A stretch of DNA of 18,744 nt from a bacterium (GTDB lineage: Bacteria > SZUA-79 > Acidulodesulfobacterales > Acidulodesulfobacteraceae): positions 1-18,744 of the forward strand of contig JAJYKQ010000018.1 of NCBI GenBank assembly GCA_021788495.1. The letters run 5' to 3'. The position numbers and the translations under genes were made by a program. Each line of letters begins with the position of its first letter. Position 1 is the stretch's first letter. A model generated the notes under the pieces. It was given only the letters and a program-made list of their open reading frames with translations. It ran no database searches and had not been told where the DNA came from. Below are positions 7,850-17,480 of the stretch, one piece after another.

Positions 7850-9499
7850 TTATTCGTCGTTTCCATGCCTGAATACGTCGAGGAGGGTCGAATAACCGTA
7901 AGTCGTTTTTATAGGAAATGCTATCGACAAGAATACTATAAAGGCGGAAACTATTAAACCGGCTATAAGCAGATAAATATTTTTATATTCGATAAATATA
8001 AGCGCGGAAATTATTCCTATAAATCCTCCGGTAACTGCGGCAATCAATCTTTTTATTACATGTATTAAAAAATTCTCGAGAGCCGATATATTGGTAGGAT
8101 GTATTTTAACCCTGAAATTTTCGGAATAGGCGGCATGCATAAGCCTTCTTGTGTCGTTAAAAAATTCTTTAATCTGGTTAAATCCGTTTTTAATAAAAGA
8201 TATCGGGGAAAAAGTTTTTCCGAGTTCGGTTTGTTTTATATATCTTTTGGCTACCGGAATAATATCCTTTACTAAGTTGTAAGAAGGATTATAGGCAGTC
8301 CCTATGCCTTCAAGCAGAGCCGCCGTTTTAAAAATATACACTAAGTTCTGAGGAAGTTCAAATGGAAAAGCGTAAAAGCTCTTCATTATTTCGGTTATTA
8401 TAACTTGTATCTTTTTGCCGGAAATATCTTTTTGGCTTAAAACTTTGTATAGTTTAGCCGCCATACTTTCTAAAAGCTGGCGCGAAACTTCTTTGTTTAT
8501 AATACCGAGCGCATAATATGCATCGATTATTCCGGGAATATCTTCCCTGACTCCGGCAAGGACGGCTTTAATAAGATTTTCCTTAGTATCTTCCGTCATA
8601 TGAATGACGAGTCCAAAGTCCAGCATAACTATTTTGCCTTCTTCATTAACCAGAATATTGCCTGGATGCGGGTCGGCATGAACTATTCCAGACACTAATG
8701 CCTGATAAATATAAAATTCTATAAGTTTATCTATTATTGATTTAGGTTCGAGACCGAATTCCCTAATTTTCTTAAAGTTGGTTATTTTAGTGCCTATATG
8801 AAAATCCATAACCAAAACATTTTTTGAAGTTAATTCGGAATATGTTTTTGGTATTATGATAAAACCTAATTCTTTTTCTATCTTCTTAAATTCTTTTATA
8901 TTTTTTGCTTCATGTTTTAAATCCATTTCTTCGTAAATAGTAACGCTAAACTCCCTTAAAACCGTCGAGATAGAATGAATAGATTTATTCTGCGGAAAAA
9001 AAATTTTCAACAGATTTAAAACGCTCCTTAAGGTTTTTATATCTATCGAAACATTTTTTTCTATATCAGGTCTTATTACTTTTACTATAACGTCTTTACC
9101 ATTATAAACAGCGGAATAAACCTGCGCTACGGATGCCGCCGCGAGAGGTTTCTCGTTAAATTTTTCAAATATTTCGTCAATATTTTTTCCGAAATCTTTT
9201 TCAATTATAGGTTTAATTTTAATAAACGAAACGGGCGGAACTTCATCTTGCAAGGTCGATAAGGCTTCTAAATAAGCAGAAGGTAAAAAGTCGGCTCTCG
9301 TGGATATAACCTGAGCCAGTTTAATAAAGGTAGGACCTAATGAAGCAATTATACGGGTCAGCCATTTCGCGGACTTTAAGTGGTATTTTTGACTTAAAGT
9401 CCGCCTGCCTCCAAAAATCACAAACCTTTTTTGGGTAAACAGTATAAATAAGATAAACGGTAAAGCTTTAAAAAATATATAAAGATTTCTTTTAATCAA
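7850..9499 (-). CDS. ubiB: ABC1/UbiB-family atypical protein kinase-like protein
   Basis: The 549-residue protein is a member of the ABC1/ADCK/COQ8/UbiB family of membrane-associated ATP-binding proteins, several of which are needed for quinone synthesis or lipid handling. The family features are present: GPTFIKLAQ (55-63) with LSTRAD-like context, Ala-rich loop AAASVAQVY (120-128), Lys140 in VIVKVIRP, EMDLKHEAKN (191-200), HADPHPGN (274-281) and MLDFG (292-296). The hallmark KxGQ motif reads KLAQ, with Ala replacing Gly. A hydrophobic segment at 5-22 and two probable transmembrane helices at about 495-545 anchor it to the membrane. The start is inferred to be TTG, overlapping the TGA of the upstream propeller gene (TTGA), with no in-frame ATG until residue 231. 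No quinone-synthesis gene is in the window, so the biological role remains open. Confidence 0.88.
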   Translation of the reverse strand: MIKRNLYIFFKALPFILFILFTQKRFVIFGGRRTLSQKYHLKSAKWLTRIIASLGPTFIKLAQVISTRADFLPSAYLEALSTLQDEVPPVSFIKIKPIIEKDFGKNIDEIFEKFNEKPLAAASVAQVYSAVYNGKDVIVKVIRPDIEKNVSIDIKTLRSVLNLLKIFFPQNKSIHSISTVLREFSVTIYEEMDLKHEAKNIKEFKKIEKELGFIIIPKTYSELTSKNVLVMDFHIGTKITNFKKIREFGLEPKSIIDKLIEFYIYQALVSGIVHADPHPGNILVNEEGKIVMLDFGLVIHMTEDTKENLIKAVLAGVREDIPGIIDAYYALGIINKEVSRQLLESMAAKLYKVLSQKDISGKKIQVIITEIMKSFYAFPFELPQNLVYIFKTAALLEGIGTAYNPSYNLVKDIIPVAKRYIKQTELGKTFSPISFIKNGFNQIKEFFNDTRRLMHAAYSENFRVKIHPTNISALENFLIHVIKRLIAAVTGGFIGIISALIFIEYKNIYLLIAGLIVSAFIVFLSIAFPIKTTYGYSTLLDVFRHGNDE

Positions 9500-10902
9500 T
9501 AGTAATTGCCCGTAGAAATTATAGTTACGGTATTAGAACCCGAATTAACGACGAAGCAGTAATGTCCATCAGGTGAAATTCTTACTGCAGACGGATAATT
9601 TCCGACTTTAATAGTCTTAACTACCTCATCATTGGCTATATTGATTATACTCAATGTAGATGCCTGAGTATTTATAACGTAAAGATATCTTCCGTCCGGA
9701 GTAATAGCTTCCGCAGTCGGCCCTTTGCCTGTATAAACCGTAGCAAGTTTACCAAAAGGCTGAGGAACGTAATTTGACGGAGGCGCCGTATAAACCGGGG
9801 CAGGAGCAGGGGCCGTTATAGCAGTTGCCGCTTCTGCCGGCGTTTGACCCGGCACTCCGGAAACCGGCGTACCTACCGTCACAGGAGAGGACGGACCTAT
9901 TTTTGCATAAACCGTATTCGTCTTCTTTATTCTTATAAAAGCCGTGCTTGCCGCACGGGTTACCGTTACCAAAGCTGCGCTGCCGTCCGGAGCGACAGAT
10001 ACATTTATAGGCCCGGAAGGCATATTAATAGTTTTGATATGATTGAAATGAACGGCATTATATATAGTTACCGCCATATTTTGATAATTTACTACAAATA
10101 GCATCATTCCGTCCGGAGTCAAAGCTAAGGATGATGGATCGGATAAAGTTTTAATTTTTTTTACCAGCGCAAAATTCTTTTCGTTATATACGTAAATTTT
10201 ATTTTTCTTGCCAGATGCTACATAAAAATATTTAACGGGTGCTCCGGATGGAGAAAAAGCGACGGAAGTAGGATTTAATCCGGTATGCACGTTACGTATA
10301 ACCGAAAACGTCGATACGTTTATTATCGAAATGGACGAGCCGCCGGCATTAGTTACTATTATTATCTTTCCGTTCGGAGAAATTGCGATTCCCTGAGGTT
10401 CTTTTCCGACTCTTATTCTCTTAATAACGGCATTTTGAACGGTATTTATAACGTCTACGTCGTTATCGTGTATATTCGTTACGAACGCGTATCTGGAGTC
10501 ATGCGTAAAAACTATATTTAAGGGCGTTCCTCCGGTATGGATATTTAAAGCTTTAGTTAATGTCGACATATTTAAAAGGCTTACGTTGCCGGAAGCCGTA
10601 TTTGAAACATAAGCAAAAGTCAGCGAAGGGGCAATAGCGACCCCTGTCGGATGGACTCCGACCTTTATTGCAGCTACGACCCCTTTAGTGGCCATACTCA
10701 CTACGGATACCGTATCGTCGTCGGCATTGGTCACGAGGGCATAATTTCCGTTAGAAGAAAAAGAAACTCCGTAAGGCATATTGCCTACCGGTATGTTCCT
10801 TGTCAGTCTGGGAGTAAGAAATGCATGCGCCGAAGACGTATTGATAAAAACGGTTAAACATAAAAAAAACATCGCTAAAACATAATACTTTAACTTTGAC
10901 AT
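9496..10902 (-). CDS. Secreted YncE/YVTN-type beta-propeller protein of unknown function
   Basis: Starting at the ATG at 10902 gives 468 residues with a clean Sec signal peptide (about 1-27, Lys-containing start, hydrophobic core, cleavage after AHA). An in-frame TTG 15 codons upstream is possible but would spoil the signal peptide start and has no Shine-Dalgarno. The mature protein is built from about nine repeats of roughly 42 residues, each with a P-x-G/S-V-A-(I/F)-(S/T)-P-(D/N)-G core followed by (Y/F)V(T/V)N and a TV-(S/T)-(I/V)-(I/Y)-(N/D) strand. This is the pattern of YncE-like surface or periplasmic propellers. A Pro/Ala/Thr-rich linker (about 337-386) separates seven N-terminal repeats from the last two. 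Its stop overlaps the ubiB start, implying coupling. Such propellers bind partners or act as scaffolds; no specific ligand can be read from the sequence. Confidence 0.85.
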   Translation of the reverse strand: MSKLKYYVLAMFFLCLTVFINTSSAHAFLTPRLTRNIPVGNMPYGVSFSSNGNYALVTNADDDTVSVVSMATKGVVAAIKVGVHPTGVAIAPSLTFAYVSNTASGNVSLLNMSTLTKALNIHTGGTPLNIVFTHDSRYAFVTNIHDNDVDVINTVQNAVIKRIRVGKEPQGIAISPNGKIIIVTNAGGSSISIINVSTFSVIRNVHTGLNPTSVAFSPSGAPVKYFYVASGKKNKIYVYNEKNFALVKKIKTLSDPSSLALTPDGMMLFVVNYQNMAVTIYNAVHFNHIKTINMPSGPINVSVAPDGSAALVTVTRAASTAFIRIKKTNTVYAKIGPSSPVTVGTPVSGVPGQTPAEAATAITAPAPAPVYTAPPSNYVPQPFGKLATVYTGKGPTAEAITPDGRYLYVINTQASTLSIINIANDEVVKTIKVGNYPSAVRISPDGHYCFVVNSGSNTVTIISTGNYY

Positions 10903-10965
10903 AAATACACCCGTTATTAAAAGTTTAAATTTATTTGCTCGATTCAAATATTTTGCTAAGTTATT

Positions 10966-13026
<2,061 letters not shown>

Positions 13027-15063
13027 TTAATTATAAAGAAAATTATAAACATAATAATTTGCCAAAACTCTTTTAACGTAAGTCCTTGTTTGATTAAACG
13101 GTATAAGTTCTATAAAAAGAGGCATTGCATCATTTTTTAAAAGATTGTTTTTCCAGTATGAAACGGCTCCCGGTCCTGCATTATAAGAAGCTATGGCAAG
13201 ATATTTTTTTCCGTTAAACTGATCGAGAAGGGTCTTCAAATAATATGAGCCGAAACTTATATTTATATGCTTGCTGTACAGCATGGAAGGATTAAAATTA
13301 TAGCAGCCGGTATGGCTTGCTATATAGTAACCGGTGGACGGAATAATCTGCATAAGACCTATTGCGTTTGCGCCGGAATAACATATGGGATTATAAAGGC
13401 TTTCCTGCCTCATTATGCCGTATATTAAATCTACCGGGATACCGTACTTTGAAGAGTATTTTTCTACATAGCCGTAATAAGGCTTTGGATAAAGAATTTC
13501 TAAAAATTTTTTATTTAAGAGCAATTGCCTATAATCGTCATTTTTAAAAATTAAAGTGAAAGCAATGTTAATGGCCGACCCGTAATATCCTTTTTTATAA
13601 AGTAAATATATCAAAAAAACGTCGAAATTTTTATTATTATCATTCATTAACGCTATTTTCCGCAGTTCTATATAAGAAAGAGAATAAATATTTAGATTCA
13701 AAAGCGCTTTTAATCTCTTAAATCTTAAATTTAAGGCATAATTATTATTTATTGCTTTTTTAAATTCGGATGCATATTTCAAAGATACAATGCTATAACT
13801 GCGGATATCGCCATTGTTCAAGACTTCCGAAGAGTAATCTGCGGCGCCGGTTATTCTGCTGACAAATATGTCCGACATAATACCGTAATAAGAATACCTT
13901 AAAATCCTCGAAGCTCTTATCAAATTAAAATAAAAAAGGGCTCTTTTTTTATAGCCTAATTTTTCAAGTATAATGCCGTACCAGAATAGAAATCTTGCCG
14001 TGTTTTGGTTTACGGAATCGTCTATAATAAAAAAAGACTTAAGCCTTTTTGCCGCGCTCAATAATTCCCCTGATTTCAGATCGTTTAAAATGCGACTCCA
14101 CAAAATATTCCCGTAAATATTTTTAAGCCTTCGGTTAAGAAATCCATATTTCTCCGATATAGAGTTTAAAATTAAAAACGTTTTTTGAGTTTGCCCGCTA
14201 ATGTAATAATAACGGGCTTTCAAATCTAGTATTTTTAAATTTTTTACTCCGTAATATTCATAGCATGATTTATTTTTTTCGTATTTTAAACATTTATCAA
14301 CTTTATCTAAAAACAAAGAACTTTTAATATTCATCAAATCTTTCAAAATGATTAATTTTGCTTTTTTGTCTTTTAAAGCGACCGTCTTTAGTATGGCAAT
14401 AGATTCTGTATAATAGGAATCATAATATAAATCTTCTCCACGTTTAATTTTTTCGGATAAATTTAAAAAAGCATTTTTTATTTTTATATGATGAATTTTG
14501 CAAAAGTAAGGGTAATCTATATAAAGCCGCTTTAAATATTTATCCGCAAGCTTATAATCTTTCAGCTTCGCATATGCTTTATATACATCGTACATTGCAA
14601 AAGAACGTACGGACGATTTTTTTGAACGTGCAATAATATATTTAAAATGGGATATTTCTGAAACATAGTTTCCCGTTTTTTCTTCAGATATAGCCAAATA
14701 AAAAATAGTGTTTTTATAAAAAACGAAATTAGGATAAGAAATTGATAGTTTCATTAGAACATAATCCGCTTTTCCGTATTCTTTAAGATTGATAAAAGAC
14801 AACCCCTGATAATAAAGCGCAAAATTACCGAGCGTTTTACCTCCCCTGTGCAAATAAAGCCAAAATTCTCCAGCAGCAGTTTTATATCTGCCGGAAACAA
14901 AACTGTTAAAAGCTTTTTTAAAAACGCCTTCGTTATTGTAATTGAGATAAGGTTTTGAATTTTTACTTAAATAATCGACAAAAGAAAAAGCATAATCTGA
15001 AAAACAACAGTTAAGCAGGACGACGGCAAACAATATATAAGCTAATAAACTCGCTTTTTTCAT
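13027..15063 (-). CDS. slt: Soluble lytic murein transglycosylase, Slt70-like
   Basis: The 678-residue protein begins with a Sec-type signal peptide (about 1-26). A long helical region with tetratricopeptide-like units follows, resembling the superhelical ring of Slt70. The last 140 residues form a family 1 lytic transglycosylase domain: catalytic Glu554 in MRQESLYNP, GLMQIIPST, ASYNAGPGAV and ELIPFNQTRTYVKRVL. It should cleave the MurNAc-GlcNAc bond in peptidoglycan with 1,6-anhydro product formation, in the periplasm. It starts 2 bp after dapF with no visible Shine-Dalgarno, so coupling to dapF is likely. The middle of the protein is very rich in Lys, Tyr, Ile and Asn, as expected for low-GC DNA. 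MltE or MltC are unlikely because of the long N-terminal helical region. Confidence 0.92.
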   Translation of the reverse strand: MKKASLLAYILFAVVLLNCCFSDYAFSFVDYLSKNSKPYLNYNNEGVFKKAFNSFVSGRYKTAAGEFWLYLHRGGKTLGNFALYYQGLSFINLKEYGKADYVLMKLSISYPNFVFYKNTIFYLAISEEKTGNYVSEISHFKYIIARSKKSSVRSFAMYDVYKAYAKLKDYKLADKYLKRLYIDYPYFCKIHHIKIKNAFLNLSEKIKRGEDLYYDSYYTESIAILKTVALKDKKAKLIILKDLMNIKSSLFLDKVDKCLKYEKNKSCYEYYGVKNLKILDLKARYYYISGQTQKTFLILNSISEKYGFLNRRLKNIYGNILWSRILNDLKSGELLSAAKRLKSFFIIDDSVNQNTARFLFWYGIILEKLGYKKRALFYFNLIRASRILRYSYYGIMSDIFVSRITGAADYSSEVLNNGDIRSYSIVSLKYASEFKKAINNNYALNLRFKRLKALLNLNIYSLSYIELRKIALMNDNNKNFDVFLIYLLYKKGYYGSAINIAFTLIFKNDDYRQLLLNKKFLEILYPKPYYGYVEKYSSKYGIPVDLIYGIMRQESLYNPICYSGANAIGLMQIIPSTGYYIASHTGCYNFNPSMLYSKHINISFGSYYLKTLLDQFNGKKYLAIASYNAGPGAVSYWKNNLLKNDAMPLFIELIPFNQTRTYVKRVLANYYVYNFLYN

Positions 15064-15065
15064 AA

Positions 15066-15968
15066 TTAAAAATTAAAATAACCGCTAAAAACTTCTTCGG
15101 CTGGACCGACCATATATATGCCTTTATTTATATCTCCCGATATTTTAAGCGTTCCGCCGTATAAATTAACCTTAAGCTCCTTTTCGCCCAAGTCTATTTT
15201 GCCGGTTTTTTTTATGACCGAATAAACTGCGCATGCGCCTGTACCGCACGCCAGAGTTTCGCCTGAGCCTCTTTCCCATGTTCTTACTATCACGTTTCCG
15301 TCGTCGAGCAGTTGAACAAACTCTATATTGACCCGATTAGGAAACATAGTATCGTTTTCTATAATATGTCCGTAATAATGAACATCAAAATTTTTTACGT
15401 CATCTACGAAAGTAACGCAATGCGGATTACCCATTGAAACGCAGGATACGGTAAAGTTCTTATTCTTTACGTTTATTTTTTCGTTGATGATTTCCGTTTT
15501 TTGAAAAATTGCCGGAATTTTACTTGCCTCAAACTCTGGAATACCCATAAAAACCTTTGCTTCTTTTACCGTGCCCGTTCCTTCCGCCAAAAAAACTTCC
15601 ACCGTTTTAACTCCCGCAAGAGTTTCGATATTTATAATCTTTTTATCCGTAAGATGCTTATCGTAAACATATTTTGCAAAGCATCTTATTCCGTTGCCGC
15701 ACATTTCTCCTTCAGAACCGTCTGCATTAAACATCCTCATTCTAAAATCCGGCTTAACCCCAAACTCTTCATTTGACGAAGGAGGCAAAATTATTATAAT
15801 GCCGTCTGAACCAACTCCAAAATGCCTATCGCTGATTTTCTCCGAGAGTTCGTTATAGAAATTATTACTATACGTATTACCGACAACACAGGCAGGAATA
15901 TCGTTAATGCCGTCTATATAAAGATAGTCGTTGCCGGCTCCATGAAGTTTCGTAAATTTTATTTTCAT
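15066..15968 (-). CDS. dapF: Diaminopimelate epimerase
   Basis: DapF interconverts LL- and meso-diaminopimelate, giving the cross-linking residue of Gram-negative peptidoglycan and the precursor of lysine. Both catalytic cysteines are visible: Cys90 in MRMFNADGSEGEMCGNG and Cys241 in GETLACGTGA. The N-terminus FTKLHGAGNDY and the MGNPHCVTF stretch are also family hallmarks. The length is 300 residues, slightly more than the typical 275-285, with extra residues around 61-75 and 150-172. The ATG overlaps the stop of the upstream lipoprotein gene (ATGA). AGGAGG occurs in the end of that gene but about 20 nt away, so coupling is more likely than independent initiation. Confidence 0.97.
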   Translation of the reverse strand: MKIKFTKLHGAGNDYLYIDGINDIPACVVGNTYSNNFYNELSEKISDRHFGVGSDGIIIILPPSSNEEFGVKPDFRMRMFNADGSEGEMCGNGIRCFAKYVYDKHLTDKKIINIETLAGVKTVEVFLAEGTGTVKEAKVFMGIPEFEASKIPAIFQKTEIINEKINVKNKNFTVSCVSMGNPHCVTFVDDVKNFDVHYYGHIIENDTMFPNRVNIEFVQLLDDGNVIVRTWERGSGETLACGTGACAVYSVIKKTGKIDLGEKELKVNLYGGTLKISGDINKGIYMVGPAEEVFSGYFNF

Positions 15969-16378
15969 TGTTTTTCTTTTTTTAAAATCCTCCTTAGCGA
16001 TGTGTTTCCCGTAGTCGTAAAACTATGGCTTATAACTATTCCGTTTTTAATAACTATATATAATTTTTCTTTAAATTTTCTCGTCGAAGTAGTAAGAATT
16101 TCATTTCCTAAATGAACGTATTTTTTATATCTGAATCTGTATTTATAAGTAACCACGCCGGGTTTAAAAGGATTTTTCTTTATAGAATAAGGCGGTCCGA
16201 ACATGGAAATTATCTGCGATTTTGTCGTCGTTCCGTTTATTATTTTATCTACATTGGAAGTCGATATGGGTTTGCCCGTAATATCGCGCGTAGTCGCGCA
16301 ACCCGTTAGCATTAAACCTGAAATAAAAATAACGGATAAAAATAAAATAATTACCTTAAGTTGCTTGTAAGCGTTCAT
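15965..16378 (-). CDS. BamE/SmpA/OmlA-like outer-membrane lipoprotein
   Basis: The 137-residue protein has a lipoprotein signal peptide with lipobox LTGC (Cys27). The segment VDKIINGTTTKSQIISMFGPP (43-63) matches the SmpA/OmlA pattern of a short helix, G-T-T-K, then F-G-P-P. The remainder predicts as beta strands (TYKYRFRYKK, KLYIVIKNGIV). BamE helps the beta-barrel assembly machine insert outer-membrane proteins, but many SmpA/OmlA-fold lipoproteins have other roles, so the symbol bamE is not assigned. The start is firm: AAAGAGGT lies 8 nt before the ATG. This is the first gene of the tightly packed run leading to dapF, slt and ligA. Confidence 0.8.
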   Translation of the reverse strand: MNAYKQLKVIILFLSVIFISGLMLTGCATTRDITGKPISTSNVDKIINGTTTKSQIISMFGPPYSIKKNPFKPGVVTYKYRFRYKKYVHLGNEILTTSTRKFKEKLYIVIKNGIVISHSFTTTGNTSLRRILKKEKQ

Positions 16379-16423
16379 TGTAAAGACCTCTTTAAAATTT
16401 AATTCAATAATAAATATACATAG

Positions 16424-16429
16424 ATTATA
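16424..16429 (-). promoter_or_regulatory. Candidate -10 box for the bamE-like/dapF/slt/ligA transcript
   Basis: TATAAT occurs on the minus strand 46 bp before the lipoprotein ATG, in the 170-bp gap that follows dppC. No good -35 is found at standard spacing. A perfect TTGACA lies inside the repeat hairpin further upstream, but at 34 bp it is too far to pair with this box. The strong ribosome-binding site and the preceding gap support a transcript start here. Confidence 0.4.
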
Positions 16430-16455
16430 TTAGCATTTTTGAGCTTTTTTTTAAA

Positions 16456-16492
16456 GGAAAAGGTGTCAAAAATAAAATCTGACACCTTTTCC
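16456..16492. repeat. Perfect inverted pair of the interspersed repeat (13-bp arms, 11-nt loop)
   Basis: The arm GGAAAAGGTGTCA (16456-16468) is exactly complementary to TGACACCTTTTCC (16480-16492), around an A/T-rich 11-nt loop. The right arm, with its flank at 16470-16490, is identical to 18658-18678. The hairpin lies 56 bp after the dppC stop. A T-rich tract does not directly follow on the minus strand, so it is not a typical intrinsic terminator, although an RNA hairpin here could protect or attenuate the dppC message. Confidence 0.88.
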
Positions 16493-16548
16493 TGCGAATT
16501 CCGTCCTTCCAATTTGTTACGGCGACAGAATTGAATTCCCTCACAGTA

Positions 16549-17385
16549 CTATTTCTCAGTCGAATATCTGGGGTCGAGGGCATTTCTGACTGCTTCACCG
16601 ACTAAATTAAAACTTAGGACGGTAAGTAAAATTGCAATACCCGGAAACAGCGTCAGCCACCATGCTACCATTATATAGGTTTTCCCTCGCGAAAGCATTC
16701 CTCCCCAGCTAGGCGTAGGCGGCATAATACCAATCCCGAGAAAAGCTAAAGACGCCTGTATTAAGATTGCTCCGGCTATTCCAAGCGTTGCCGAAACTAA
16801 AATAGGAGCGACGACGTTCGGTAAAATTTCGATAAACATAATATAGAGGTCTGAAGCTCCCGCCGCTTTAGCCGATAGGACATAGTCTTTTTCCCTGTTT
16901 TGCATAAATTCTGCCCTGATTATTCTGGCGACGCCCATCCATGAAGTTAAGCCTATTATAATCATAATGTTTATGATAGAGGGTCTTAAAATCGCGCTTA
17001 CCGCAAGAATAAGAAAAAAAGACGGGAAGGTCAGCATGATATCGACGAATCTCATTAGAAAACCGTCCGTCAAACCGGCATAATACCCAGCAAAAGCGCC
17101 TATAATTATCCCTATAAAAAGAGATATGGAAACCGATATAAAACCTACTTCTACGGAAATTCTAGAACCGTAAATGAGTCTTGAAAAAACGTCGCGTCCA
17201 AGCTGATCGGTTCCAAGGATATGCGCAAAACTCGGCGGCTGAAGTATTGCGTTTACGTTTATTTTATCCGGATTGTACGGAGATATATAAGGCGCAAATA
17301 CGGCTGCCAGAATAATAAGCAAAATAAAAATCAAAGAGTATAAGGCGAGTTTATTTTTTTTAAAAGCGTTTATTATTTCGTTCAT
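16549..17385 (-). CDS. dppC: Peptide/nickel-type ABC transporter permease, DppC family
   Basis: This 278-residue inner-membrane permease has a first transmembrane helix at about 13-32, the family signature GTDQLGRDVFSRL (58-70), about five further helices, and the EAA loop that contacts the ATPase (about 168-189, SAKAAGASD...EILP). It ends ALDPRYSTEK, as DppC/OppC proteins usually do (NALDPR). With DppB it would form the channel for di- or oligopeptides, or nickel; the substrate cannot be told from the permease. No clear Shine-Dalgarno precedes the ATG; a perfect palindrome GATTTAAATC lies directly upstream (17386-17395). The gene is divergent from dppB instead of following it, which is unusual for this pair. 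Confidence 0.93.
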   Translation of the reverse strand: MNEIINAFKKNKLALYSLIFILLIILAAVFAPYISPYNPDKINVNAILQPPSFAHILGTDQLGRDVFSRLIYGSRISVEVGFISVSISLFIGIIIGAFAGYYAGLTDGFLMRFVDIMLTFPSFFLILAVSAILRPSIINIMIIIGLTSWMGVARIIRAEFMQNREKDYVLSAKAAGASDLYIMFIEILPNVVAPILVSATLGIAGAILIQASLAFLGIGIMPPTPSWGGMLSRGKTYIMVAWWLTLFPGIAILLTVLSFNLVGEAVRNALDPRYSTEK

Positions 17386-17480
17386 GATTTAAATCAAATT
17401 TTTAATTTTAATTATCGAATATTATAATATATAATATAGCTTTATAAAAATAAAATTTTTTTTAGGGCAACGCTCACGTT
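17386..17480. promoter_or_regulatory. Divergent intergenic region between dppC and dppB
   Basis: This 95-bp, almost pure A/T spacer should hold both promoters. TATAAT is found on the plus strand at 17423-17428 and 17430-17435, and on the minus strand at 17421-17426. No recognisable -35 accompanies them. The palindrome GATTTAAATC next to the dppC start could be an operator or chance. Neither gene has a good ribosome-binding site; dppB has only AGGG at 17464-17467, 13 nt before its ATG. Confidence 0.45.

Noticed and set aside
9844..10857. Plus-strand open frames opposite the propeller gene
   Set aside because: Arg/Tyr-rich shadow translations of the repeat blades; composition not protein-like.
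9496..10947. Propeller gene starting at the upstream TTG (483 residues)
   Set aside because: No Shine-Dalgarno, a rare start codon, and it adds 15 residues before a clean signal peptide; the ATG at 10902 is preferred.
13027..15063. Lipoprotein signal on the lytic transglycosylase (VVLLNC)
   Set aside because: Asn at -1 does not fit the lipobox; an ordinary Sec signal peptide is more likely.
16456..16492. Rho-independent terminator for dppC
   Set aside because: The stem is A/T-rich at its base and followed on the minus strand by CTTTAAAAAAAA rather than a T tract; it is better described as a repeat hairpin.
16493..16548. Remnant of a transposase reading frame next to the hairpin
   Set aside because: The stretch can be read through in two minus-strand frames, but neither translation resembles a known transposase; too short to call.
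17386..17395. GATTTAAATC as a regulator binding site
   Set aside because: A perfect 10-bp palindrome, but such A/T palindromes are expected by chance here and no regulator gene is nearby.
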